From contig JAGMFA010000011.1 in the NCBI GenBank assembly GCA_023127875.1, forward strand, positions 1-23,723: 23,723 nt of DNA, written 5' to 3'. Each line of letters starts with the position of its first letter. Position 1 is the stretch's first letter. Under the pieces are notes generated by a model. That model made no database searches and had not been told where the DNA came from. It worked only from the letters and a program-made list of their open reading frames with translations. Origin of the DNA: Candidatus Zixiibacteriota bacterium. GTDB taxonomy: Bacteria; Zixibacteria; MSB-5A5; SM1-73. The translations under genes and the position numbers were made by a program. This document shows positions 8,542 to 14,754 of this stretch, one piece after another.

Positions 8542-8569
8542 TTGACATGTTGTTGATTTTTCTTAAATT
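8542..8569 (+). promoter_or_regulatory. Candidate promoter for the HNH endonuclease gene
   Basis: A perfect -35 TTGACA (8542-8547) is followed by an AT-rich stretch with a weak -10 TAAATT (8564-8569, 16-base spacing). It lies about 45 bases before the ATG at 8614. The -35 is convincing; the exact -10 is uncertain. Confidence 0.4.
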
Positions 8570-8613
8570 TAAACAAAATTAAGGATACTAATGGCTTAGA
8601 GGCTGGTTACATA

Positions 8614-9120
8614 ATGTTAAACAAAAATGTCCTGGTATTAAATCAAAACTATGAGCCTTTGTCGGTCTGCTCTGTGAAAAGAGCTGTGATCTTGGTTTAT
8701 CTGGGCAAAGCGGAGATCATTGAAAAGCATGATGGACTGATGATTCGCTCGGTTTCTTGGTCCATTCCGTTGCCCAGTGTGGTAAGGCTTGGTTTTTATA
8801 TCCATGTGCCCCACAAAAGAATTCTACTCACCCGCAGAAACATCATCCAAAGGGACGGACACCGCTGTCAATATTGCGGGGAGAATCATGGAGCCATGAC
8901 TGTGGATCATGTGATACCCAAAATCTATGGGGGCAAAGACACCTGGGAGAATCTGATCTGTGCCTGCATAAAATGTAACAATATCAAGGGAAACCGCACG
9001 CCGGAGCAAGCAAATCTCAAGCTTTTGCGTCAACCCAGACGACCAACCCACATCACTTTTATTCAACAATTTGTTGGAATCTCTGATCACAGATGGAAAC
9101 AATATATGTTTCTGGACTGA
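8614..9120 (+). CDS. HNH endonuclease family protein
   Basis: This is a 168-residue cytosolic protein. The N-terminal ~75 residues (VLNQNYEPLSVCSVKRAV) are the typical leader of a widespread stand-alone HNH family in bacteria. The HNH nuclease fold follows: zinc cysteines C85 and C88 (CQYC), the catalytic D98-H99 pair (TVDHVIPK), N113 (WENL), then C118 and C121 with N122 (CIKCNN). All expected metal and catalytic positions are present, so it should be an active metal-dependent nuclease, but its natural target is not known for this family. It ends three bases before the heptamer array of the first four-helix-bundle cassette. Confidence 0.9.
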   Translation: MLNKNVLVLNQNYEPLSVCSVKRAVILVYLGKAEIIEKHDGLMIRSVSWSIPLPSVVRLGFYIHVPHKRILLTRRNIIQRDGHRCQYCGENHGAMTVDHVIPKIYGGKDTWENLICACIKCNNIKGNRTPEQANLKLLRQPRRPTHITFIQQFVGISDHRWKQYMFLD

Positions 9121-9122
9121 TT

Positions 9123-9157
9123 AAGGTGAAAGGTGAAAGGTGAAAGGAATAAGGTGA
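9123..9157. repeat. Left heptamer array of cassette 1 (AAGGTGA type)
   Basis: Five 7-bp units: AAGGTGA three times, AAGGAAT, AAGGTGA. The array starts two bases after the HNH stop codon and ends 15 bases before the ATG of the four-helix-bundle gene. The right array (9549-9607) carries the reverse complement of the same unit, so the two arrays form an inverted pair around the gene. Confidence 0.9.
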
Positions 9158-9172
9158 GAGACGAAAAAGCCA

Positions 9173-9553
9173 ATGAAGGCGAACATCAAGAGTTTCGAAG
9201 ATTTGGATGTTTATAAGAAACTGTGCGAATTACACCTAAAAATAAGTGAAGTCTCGTTGAAATTTCCTAAATTTGAACTATATGAATTGGGTTCTCAAAT
9301 TAGACGGTCATCGAATTCTATTCCTGCAAATATTGCAGAAGGTTGGAATAATAAACATACAAATATTTATTTAGAAAGCATAAACAGAGCCCAGGGTGAG
9401 TTGCAGGAAACGAAGCATCATTTATATATAGCTTATCGTAAGAAGTATCTTTCTGAGGAAATTTATAGGGAGTATTTTGAAAAATGTAACGAATGTGGGA
9501 GAATGTTAAGAGGTCTGGAACAATCACTATTGAAGTGGAAATCAAAAACCTAA
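9173..9553 (+). CDS. Four-helix bundle protein (IVP / S23 family), cassette 1
   Basis: This 126-residue, almost all-helical protein belongs to the family first found inside intervening sequences of some 23S rRNA genes (hence the names S23 or IVP). Its fold is related to the Avd accessory protein of diversity-generating retroelements. Family marks are FEDLDVYKK near the N-terminus and IRRSSNSIPANIAEG at ~43-57. Molecular function is not established for stand-alone members. No clear Shine-Dalgarno site precedes the ATG. The gene is flanked on both sides by inverted heptamer arrays, and its TAA stop lies inside the first unit of the right array. Local AT content is higher than in the neighbouring housekeeping genes. 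It is only distantly similar to the copy at 23246. Confidence 0.85.
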   Translation: MKANIKSFEDLDVYKKLCELHLKISEVSLKFPKFELYELGSQIRRSSNSIPANIAEGWNNKHTNIYLESINRAQGELQETKHHLYIAYRKKYLSEEIYREYFEKCNECGRMLRGLEQSLLKWKSKT

Positions 9554-9607
9554 CACCTAACACCTTTCACCTTAGACCTTTAACCTTAAACCTTTGACCT
9601 TAAACCT
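9549..9607. repeat. Right heptamer array of cassette 1 (inverted AAGGTGA type)
   Basis: CC dinucleotides fall at 9549, 9556, 9563, 9570, 9577, 9584, 9591, 9598 and 9605, an unbroken period of 7 over nine units. Read on the opposite strand the units are AGGTGTT, AGGTGAA, AGGTTTA, AGGTCAA and similar. The array ends right before the ribosome-binding site of trpS (GAGGAG, 9610-9615). Confidence 0.9.
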
Positions 9608-9618
9608 CCGAGGAGCCG

Positions 9619-10590
9619 ATGGCAAAAGAGGTAATCTTAAGTGGCATGCAGCCCACAGGAATGCTGCATCTAGGAAATCTGGAAGGCGCGTTAAGACACT
9701 GGGTTCAACTTCAGCACGATTATGAGATGTACTGCTGTATCGTGGACTGGCATGCTTTAACCTCTGATTTTGACCAGACATCTCTTCTGAAGCAGAGCAT
9801 AATCGAGGTTGCCATCGATTATCTTTCAGCCGGGCTTGACCCGGAGAAGTGTGCCATCTTCCTTCAGTCCCAGGTGAAGGAGCATGCGGAATTGCATCTT
9901 CTTTTTTCCATGATAATCCCCACACCCTGGTTGGAGAGGGTGCCCTCCTATAAAGAAAAGAGCGTGGAATTGGGTTTGGATAGTTACGGCTTTTTGGGCT
10001 ATCCTTTGCTTCAGGCGGTTGATATTTTGATCTACAAGGCTAACTGGGTGCCGGTGGGAAAGGATCAGCTTCCCCATATTGAACTCACCCGTGAAGTGGC
10101 AAGAAGATTCAACAGTCTATATGGCGAGGTCTTTCCGGAACCCCAGGCTAAATTGAGCCAGTTCTCCGGCATCTTGGGCATAGATAACAGAAAGATGAGC
10201 AAATCATATAACAATGACATATGCATGGGAGAATCTGAAGAATCAACCGCCAAGAAGATTTCAATAATGTATACCGATCCCACCAAGGTACATCTGGGTG
10301 ATCCCGGACATCCGGACCAGTGCCCGGTATATCTTCTGCAAAGGCTTTACAACCCGGACCATAAAACAATTCACCAAAGATGCTCCTCCGGGAAATTAGG
10401 ATGTGTGGAATGTAAGAAGATCTGTGCGGAGAATACCAACAAAGCTTTAAAACCGATCCGCCAGAAAAGAGCAGAATTGGAAAAGAACTTGCCCTATGTT
10501 AAGAATGTATTATTATCTGGCGCAGAAAAAGCTAGAGCCCGGGCGCAGAAGACTATGCAAGATGTAAGAAAGGCAATGAAGTTGTGGTAA
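9619..10590 (+). CDS. trpS: Tryptophan-tRNA ligase with iron-sulfur type cysteine motif
   Basis: This enzyme charges tRNA-Trp with tryptophan. The 323-residue length is normal. Class I signatures are HLGN at 17-20 (the HIGH motif) and KMSKS at 192-196. The start fits the family (VILSGMQPTG), with GAGGAG closely upstream. Four cysteines, C235, C255, C262 and C265, give the pattern C-x19-C-x6-C-x2-C. This closely resembles the [4Fe-4S] anticodon-recognition motif described for Thermotoga maritima TrpRS (C-x22-C-x6-C-x2-C). The gene follows cassette 1 directly, so its native promoter is either further upstream or was displaced by the cassette. Confidence 0.96.
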   Translation: MAKEVILSGMQPTGMLHLGNLEGALRHWVQLQHDYEMYCCIVDWHALTSDFDQTSLLKQSIIEVAIDYLSAGLDPEKCAIFLQSQVKEHAELHLLFSMIIPTPWLERVPSYKEKSVELGLDSYGFLGYPLLQAVDILIYKANWVPVGKDQLPHIELTREVARRFNSLYGEVFPEPQAKLSQFSGILGIDNRKMSKSYNNDICMGESEESTAKKISIMYTDPTKVHLGDPGHPDQCPVYLLQRLYNPDHKTIHQRCSSGKLGCVECKKICAENTNKALKPIRQKRAELEKNLPYVKNVLLSGAEKARARAQKTMQDVRKAMKLW

Positions 10591-10663
10591 GATGCCTAAA
10601 CTCATGGACAAACGAAATGCGTATGCATCAATAGATAGATTCGGATTATTCCCCATTTTGGAG

Positions 10664-10686
10664 GGATAAATGAACTCCATTTATCC
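10664..10686. repeat. Perfect hairpin in the trpS-DUF4177 gap
   Basis: GGATAAATG (10664-10672) and CATTTATCC (10678-10686) pair perfectly around a 5-base loop. The left arm contains a GGAGGG-like ribosome-binding site edge and an ATG that opens a six-codon reading frame ending in TAG, so the hairpin could hide a translation start. No T-run follows it. Confidence 0.5.
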
Positions 10687-10724
10687 ATAGTTAACCAAAA
10701 TTACATACACGAGGATGTACTGAA

Positions 10725-10925
10725 ATGAAGAGCCTTGAGTACAAGGTGGTCAAGCTCCCCATGAAAGGACTGGGGATCTTCACTAAAGACGTTTCCCCTG
10801 AACTAGAGAGTACGCTTAATTCAGAAGGACGCGATGGCTGGCAGTTGGTAAATTCTATCGTCCCTTCAAGTGGTCTTGGGGAATCCGAGAAATTGGTTTT
10901 GGTGTTCATGCGGGAGATGAAGTAG
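10725..10925 (+). CDS. DUF4177-like small protein
   Basis: The 66-residue protein matches the plan of DUF4177 proteins: an N-terminal strand (LEYKVVKLP), a helix ending in LNSEGRDGWQLV, and a final strand pair (KLVLVFMREMK). No function is established for the family. GAGGA lies upstream of the ATG. The gene sits at the left edge of a repeat-rich accessory zone. No partner gene is evident. Confidence 0.7.
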   Translation: MKSLEYKVVKLPMKGLGIFTKDVSPELESTLNSEGRDGWQLVNSIVPSSGLGESEKLVLVFMREMK

Positions 10926-10943
10926 TCACACCGGTGCTTCGTT

Positions 10944-10987
10944 GCATCGGGACTTTGTCCTAACGGATCTTGAGATAGTCCCGATGC
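10944..10987. repeat. Inverted repeat GCATCGGGACT / AGTCCCGATGC
   Basis: An 11-base perfect stem (10944-10954 with 10977-10987) encloses a 22-base loop. The left arm plus TTTGT is repeated in the same orientation at 11301-11315 on the other side of the HicB-like gene. It looks like a REP-type intergenic element. Confidence 0.7.
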
Positions 10988-11030
10988 ACAACAAAATAAC
11001 TTAGCGTAAAAGCATTGGAGGGATAAAAAA

Positions 11031-11276
11031 ATGATTGAGTTAGATTACTCATTGGTAATCGAAGCCATGAAAGAACCAGACTACTTTGGGTTTTATTCTC
11101 CAGATTTAGAAGGTTTTACAGGGACAGGACATTCTATAGAGGATTGTATTTATAAGGCTAAGTGGGGGATGATAGATCATATAAATCTATTGAAAGAGAA
11201 AGGATTACCTATTCCCCCCAAGAATCCAAATCCCAAAATTATTATTCAGAATGAGGAAAAATTAGTCTCTATTTGA
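11031..11276 (+). CDS. HicB-like antitoxin, orphan
   Basis: The 81-residue protein follows a clear GGAGGG site. It has the partial RNase H-like fold of HicB antitoxins: FGFYSPDLEGFTGTGHSIEDCIYKA, then a helix (GMIDHINLLKEKGLPIPPKN). HicB normally neutralises the HicA mRNA-cutting toxin encoded next to it. No HicA-sized frame with a double-stranded-RNA-binding-like fold is visible upstream (10926-11030 is too short) or downstream. It lacks the extra C-terminal DNA-binding domain of longer HicB proteins. It is bracketed by two copies of the GCATCGGGACTTTGT repeat, which suggests a relic or mobile unit. Confidence 0.7.
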   Translation: MIELDYSLVIEAMKEPDYFGFYSPDLEGFTGTGHSIEDCIYKAKWGMIDHINLLKEKGLPIPPKNPNPKIIIQNEEKLVSI

Positions 11277-11632
11277 AAATTGTTCCTGCGTCTACTCGAT
11301 GCATCGGGACTTTGTAATTCCGATCTCAAGCACTGATGGCATCGGGATAACGGGGACCCTTATAGAACAATATCCCGCCACAACGAAAGTTTACGATATT
11401 TGTATGTTTGTCAAATATTCGTTGAAAAAATACCTCGAAAAAGTGGGAGATAATTTTAGAATTAAGTTTTTCCACAGGCTTATCCGGTTTCGTGCCCATG
11501 GCGCTTCGCAAATCCACGAAACGTTTAATGTAGCGGAGGTCTTTAGACCTCCATCAATGGAAGGCTGAAGCTCATTTGAGTCAACTGACCTTCCGCTACA
11601 TATTAAAACCTTCTTAGGGAAGGGCATTGGAG
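11277..11632. other. Repeat-rich intergenic region after hicB-like gene
   Basis: No credible gene is seen. The region holds a second copy of the GCATCGGGACTTTGT element (11301-11315, with a related GCATCGGGAT at 11339-11348), an AT-rich middle, an inverted repeat GTTTCGTG/CACGAAAC (11487-11494 and 11515-11522) and a nested hairpin at 11528-11601. An open frame over 11299-11568 runs straight through these repeats and resembles no protein family I know. Confidence 0.6.
11528..11601. repeat. Nested hairpin repeat (ATGTAGCGGA...TCCGCTACAT)
   Basis: The outer arms ATGTAGCGGAGG and CCTTCCGCTACAT pair with one mismatch. Inside the left part, GGAGGTC and GACCTCC (11535-11552) form a perfect 7-base stem with a TTTA loop. 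The hairpins at 19924-19981 and 8442-8462 have the same design, which suggests a dispersed repeat family. Confidence 0.65.
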
Positions 11633-11737
11633 ATGAAGAAACCAAATCTGGTGGTTTTGGCTTCAGGTGGGGGCACTAATCTGCAAGCCATAACAATTCT
11701 TGATGCACCGGCATTAGGAAATGCCGATGCTACATAG
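11633..11737 (+). pseudogene. Broken copy of the purN 5' end
   Basis: The first ~21 codons encode MKKPNLVVLASGGGTNLQAI, nearly the same as the start of the intact purN at 13823 (MRKLNLVVLASGGGTNLQAI). The DNA match starts at GGAGATG and runs about 65 bases. Several differences are at third codon positions (TCA/TCT, GGG/GGT, ACT/ACC, CTG/TTG), so this copy diverged under coding constraint rather than being a fresh duplicate. After ATAACA similarity stops and the frame ends at TAG 14 codons later, at a hairpin. The product could not be a functional transformylase, because the catalytic Asn-His and Asp regions are absent. Confidence 0.85.
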
Positions 11738-11787
11738 CTTCGGGAATTCTCCCGCCTTTGGCGGGATATTGAGACTATTCCCGAAGC
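11737..11787. repeat. Nested hairpin GCTTCGGGAAT / ATTCCCGAAGC
   Basis: An 11-base perfect outer stem (11737-11747 with 11777-11787) encloses a second perfect stem CCCGCC/GGCGGG with a TTT loop (11751-11765). A smaller hairpin, CGGCAT/ATGCCG, lies just upstream (11709-11726). It is the same style of REP-like element as at 10944. It follows the broken purN copy and precedes the membrane protein gene. Confidence 0.7.
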
Positions 11788-11811
11788 ATCAGAAAAAAGG
11801 AACAATAAGCT

Positions 11812-12402
11812 GTGACAAGCGAAGAAATCATTAGACTAGTATTCAGTTTTTTGGGCGGAGGTCTTGTTGCTGGTTTGCTTGATTGGTTCAGAGCCCACCG
11901 CTCAGAGAAGAAGGCACTAAAGGTATCGGCAATGCAGGCGCAAATCCAAAATCTATATGGTCCACTCCAATTCTTCGCTTCCCAGAATGAGAGTTACTTT
12001 GAACTCAACAAAAAATTTATGGAGGCATATGAAGCTGAATATGTGGGAAAGAAATGGAGTCAAGATGAGACTACTCAGAAAAACTTAGAGCAGGAAACAG
12101 AGCAGACTCTGGAGATTGCAAATACGTACGTCAGAATGGTTACTAAAAACAACGAAAGCATACTCGAAGCATTAAGAAATAATTACGCCTATATTGATAC
12201 GGATGATGTTGAGGTATTTCGTCAACTTGTGGTTGACTACACAAGATTAAAGACAGAATTCGGTGAGTCTGGTCGTTTGAATACACCCTTACGAATTTAT
12301 AAGCATATTGGAAGTATATCTTTTATGCGGCCAGAATTTAGCAAGAGGGTTAAGGAAAAGTTCAATGCCAAAAAGAAAGAGTTAGATTTTCTGATGTCTT
12401 AG
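11812..12402 (+). CDS. Membrane-anchored helical protein, unknown function
   Basis: The 196-residue protein starts at GTG with AAAGGAAC upstream. One hydrophobic segment (residues ~6-24, VFSFLGGGLVAGLLDWF) anchors it, with the rest cytosolic. The remainder is charged and helical (KKALKVSAMQAQIQNLYGPL; long Glu/Lys-rich helices to the C-terminus), with no recognisable enzyme motif. I do not recognise a named family. It is one of two accessory genes lying between the broken and the intact purN start. It is followed 69 bases later by the TPR lipoprotein, whose own strong ribosome-binding site suggests the two may be co-transcribed. Confidence 0.7.
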   Translation: MTSEEIIRLVFSFLGGGLVAGLLDWFRAHRSEKKALKVSAMQAQIQNLYGPLQFFASQNESYFELNKKFMEAYEAEYVGKKWSQDETTQKNLEQETEQTLEIANTYVRMVTKNNESILEALRNNYAYIDTDDVEVFRQLVVDYTRLKTEFGESGRLNTPLRIYKHIGSISFMRPEFSKRVKEKFNAKKKELDFLMS

Positions 12403-12471
12403 AGAGAAATATGTCGCGCAGCAGATAATTTATCTGGTACGAAATTGTCTTAATGATAAGGAGGATTTGCC

Positions 12472-13737
12472 ATGGGTTTCTCAACTAGAATAGGAATCTT
12501 GGTAGTAGTTCTGAGTATTGGTATTCTTTCCCTTATGTCATGTTCAGAAAGGGGTATGGATAATTATAAAAAAGCAGAAGCGTTTCGAAAGATTGGTGAA
12601 TATGAAAAGGCGATAACTGAGTATAAAGTAGCGATTGAATTGGACCCAGCTAATGCACAATTCTATTTTGGTCTAGCTCTGGTGTACGAAATTCAAGGTG
12701 ACTTTGATAATGCATTAAAAAGGTATGAACAGGCAATCAAGTTATCACCAGAAAACAAAGAATATTTATCCAAATACAACCTCGTAAAAGGAATGATTCT
12801 TTTGTTTAATGAGAATTACGAAGAGGCGACTACCTTTTTAACAAACACCACGGATCCGAAGAAAGATTCTCTGCTTTTAAGAATAAAGGATTACTTTGTA
12901 GTTGTTGCTGGAAACGACTATTCCGAAGGCAGGTATAGGAATTCAGAAAAAGCACTTCAAAATGCACTCAAGACAGGTCTGTCAGATGACAGTGTGTTTT
13001 ATGCACTAAGCAAAACGTATGATAAACTAGGTGATAATAAGGCTGCAATAGAATATCTAAAAAGGGCAATCTCTCAGAATCCGAAGAAGGGAATCTATCA
13101 TTATGATTTAGGAAATATTTATCTCTCGGATAAAAAGTATGATATTGCGATCAACGAGTTTGAAAAAGCTGCGGATTACAGGGATGCCGGTAAGCTACTT
13201 AGCTTGTGTAAGCGAAAGATAGAAGAACAAAAACAGGGAGAAGCGGAAAAACACTATATTGCCGCCAAGAAATATTTCAGTAAGAAATCACAGTCCTCTT
13301 ACGAATTGGAGGAAGCTAAGAATAACGTAGGCAGAGCGCTATCGATCTCACCCGAGACGAAGAGATATATTGACCTGAGGTATAGATTACTTGTGGAGGA
13401 ATTAAGATTTTTCCAAGGGAATGCCCTGATTCAGATGGCAGTGCAAGATAAAGGCATCCATACAGAGAGTTATACCTATGAAAGGAAAAGGTCTTTATAT
13501 GTATGGATACGAAACACTAGCTCCTCTGCATATCATGTAAATCCAAATCACTTTACCATGGTTGGACTAGATGGATACAGTTACCACTATGATGGTGGTA
13601 GTTTTCCTGCAGTGGACTTGCAGCCCGGAACACAAACTAGAGGCTTTCTTTATTTCCCCACGACTTCAAAACCAAAGAAATTGATCTGTGATAATTTTAG
13701 AGCTGGTACTATATCAAGGACTTTTCCGGTTAGATAA
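12472..13737 (+). CDS. TPR-repeat lipoprotein
   Basis: The 421-residue protein follows a strong AAGGAGG site. A signal peptide ends in a good lipobox, LMSC, with the lipidated cysteine at residue 24, so the protein is probably attached to a membrane facing the periplasm. TPR units run from ~30 to ~245 (AEAFRKIGEYEKAITEYKVA; LALVYEIQGDFDNALKRYEQ; LSKTYDKLGDNKAAIEYLKR; LGNIYLSDKKYDIAINEFEK), followed by a further helical part. The last ~100 residues look like a beta-sandwich resembling DUF4352-type extracellular domains (VWIRNTSSSAYHVNPNHF; LQPGTQTRGFLYF). The role is unknown; TPRs suggest protein binding. It sits inside the segment bracketed by purN copies. Confidence 0.8.
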   Translation: MGFSTRIGILVVVLSIGILSLMSCSERGMDNYKKAEAFRKIGEYEKAITEYKVAIELDPANAQFYFGLALVYEIQGDFDNALKRYEQAIKLSPENKEYLSKYNLVKGMILLFNENYEEATTFLTNTTDPKKDSLLLRIKDYFVVVAGNDYSEGRYRNSEKALQNALKTGLSDDSVFYALSKTYDKLGDNKAAIEYLKRAISQNPKKGIYHYDLGNIYLSDKKYDIAINEFEKAADYRDAGKLLSLCKRKIEEQKQGEAEKHYIAAKKYFSKKSQSSYELEEAKNNVGRALSISPETKRYIDLRYRLLVEELRFFQGNALIQMAVQDKGIHTESYTYERKRSLYVWIRNTSSSAYHVNPNHFTMVGLDGYSYHYDGGSFPAVDLQPGTQTRGFLYFPTTSKPKKLICDNFRAGTISRTFPVR

Positions 13738-13822
13738 TGAGATTATTCGAATCCGTGGTTCAGGGTGAGGGCGGCCCGAGCCAGCGTGTTGCTCACGAGA
13801 GTATTCAAGGAGATTCTTGGAG

Positions 13823-14449
13823 ATGAGAAAACTGAATCTGGTGGTTTTGGCTTCTGGTGGTGGCACCAATTTGCAGGCCATAATAGATAACATCGAGGCG
13901 GGAAAAGTGGATGCTCAGATCAGGGCAGTGATAAGCAACAACAGCAAGTCGGGCGCGCTGGAGCGTGCTCGAAAGCATAACATTCCCGATATTCACCTAA
14001 GCCATAAACAATTTGCCACCGCGGAAGAGTTCGATCAGAAGTTTCTTTCGATTTTGAAAGAGAAAGGAACTGATCTGGTGATTCTGGCGGGCTATATGAA
14101 GATGCTTTCTCCTACGGTGATAAGAGAATACAAAAACAGAATAATAAACATTCATCCCGCGCTTCTTCCCGCATTTGGAGGGAAGGGAATGTATGGAATT
14201 CATGTGCACGAGGCGGTGATAAAATCTGGCGTGAAGGTGACCGGGGTTACCGTGCACATCGTGGATGAGATCTATGATCATGGTGCCATTCTTTACCAAA
14301 AATGTGTGCCAGTTTCAAGTGACGACACGCCGGAAAGTTTGCAGCAGAAGGTCCTGCCTTATGAGCACGAAGCCTATTCTGAGGTAATTCAGCTTTTCGC
14401 TGAGGGCAAAATCGAAATAAAGGATAATCGGGCGTTCATAACAGAATAA
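13823..14449 (+). CDS. purN: Phosphoribosylglycinamide formyltransferase
   Basis: This enzyme transfers a formyl group from 10-formyltetrahydrofolate to GAR, step three of purine synthesis. From the ATG at 13823 (AAGGAG nine bases upstream) it has 208 residues, a normal length. An in-frame TTG at 13817 is less likely. The nucleotide loop is LASGGGTNLQAI (9-20). The catalytic residues N109 and H111 lie in INIHPALLPAF, and D148 in HIVDEIYDHGAI. The GKGMYGIHVHEAVI segment is typical of the family. It heads the purN-purC-purH group. A diverged remnant of its 5' end lies at 11633, so the original upstream context was probably altered. Confidence 0.96.
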   Translation: MRKLNLVVLASGGGTNLQAIIDNIEAGKVDAQIRAVISNNSKSGALERARKHNIPDIHLSHKQFATAEEFDQKFLSILKEKGTDLVILAGYMKMLSPTVIREYKNRIINIHPALLPAFGGKGMYGIHVHEAVIKSGVKVTGVTVHIVDEIYDHGAILYQKCVPVSSDDTPESLQQKVLPYEHEAYSEVIQLFAEGKIEIKDNRAFITE

Positions 14450-14754
14450 TTATGGGCAGGGCTAAATATCCTGCCCTATGAACTAAATTGATAATTTTTG
14501 AAAACCTCTCTCCCTAATCCCCCTCTCCATGAAATGGAGAGGGGTTCACCCTGCCCTTCGGTCCTGCACTTCGTCCTGAGACTCAGTGTCGAAGGAAGAC
14601 CTCAGGGTCGAAGGAAAGGATTCACCCTGAAGGGGACAGAGGGGGTGAGGTAACATAGTGGCGGGATTTTATCCCGCCGCAAAAATTTCTCTTTGGACTA
14701 CCAGGAAATTTTGTACCTTTAGAGGAAGGTGATTTTGAAAGTATCGGAGGAACA
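14450..14754. other. Intergenic region purN to purC, all hairpin repeats
   Basis: There are 305 bases without a gene. The region holds GGGCAGG/CCTGCCC (14454-14476) just after purN, which has no T-run and so is a weak terminator candidate at best; a long imperfect C/G-rich inverted repeat (14504-14651); and a perfect GGCGGGAT/ATCCCGCC stem with TTT loop (14660-14678). The last ~70 bases are the purC leader. Confidence 0.65.
14504..14651. repeat. Long C/G-rich inverted repeat (CCTCTCC family), composite
   Basis: It begins ACCTCTCTCCC and ends GGGGGTGAGGT, with CCCCCTCTCC and GGAGAGGGG near the left end. The middle carries a second kind of element rich in CTTCG, CCTGAG and CGAAGGA, resembling the one at 19020-19085. 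The same outer family recurs between purC and purH, after purH, and twice before dnaB. Confidence 0.7.

Noticed and set aside
9123..9607. Could the heptamer arrays be a CRISPR?
   Set aside because: Units are 7 bp without spacers, far below CRISPR repeat length, and no cas gene is present.
11299..11568. 89-codon open frame downstream of the hicB-like gene
   Set aside because: It begins inside a repeated GCATCGGGACT element and ends in a nested hairpin, has no ribosome-binding site, and its product matches no family I know, including HicA.
13738..13822. Possible tRNA or gene in the C/G-rich stretch before purN
   Set aside because: It does not form a cloverleaf and has no gene-like reading frame; it appears to be plain intergenic sequence with the purN ribosome-binding site at its end.
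14454..14476. Terminator after purN
   Set aside because: The GGGCAGG/CCTGCCC stem is real but is not followed by a T-run, so intrinsic termination is not supported.
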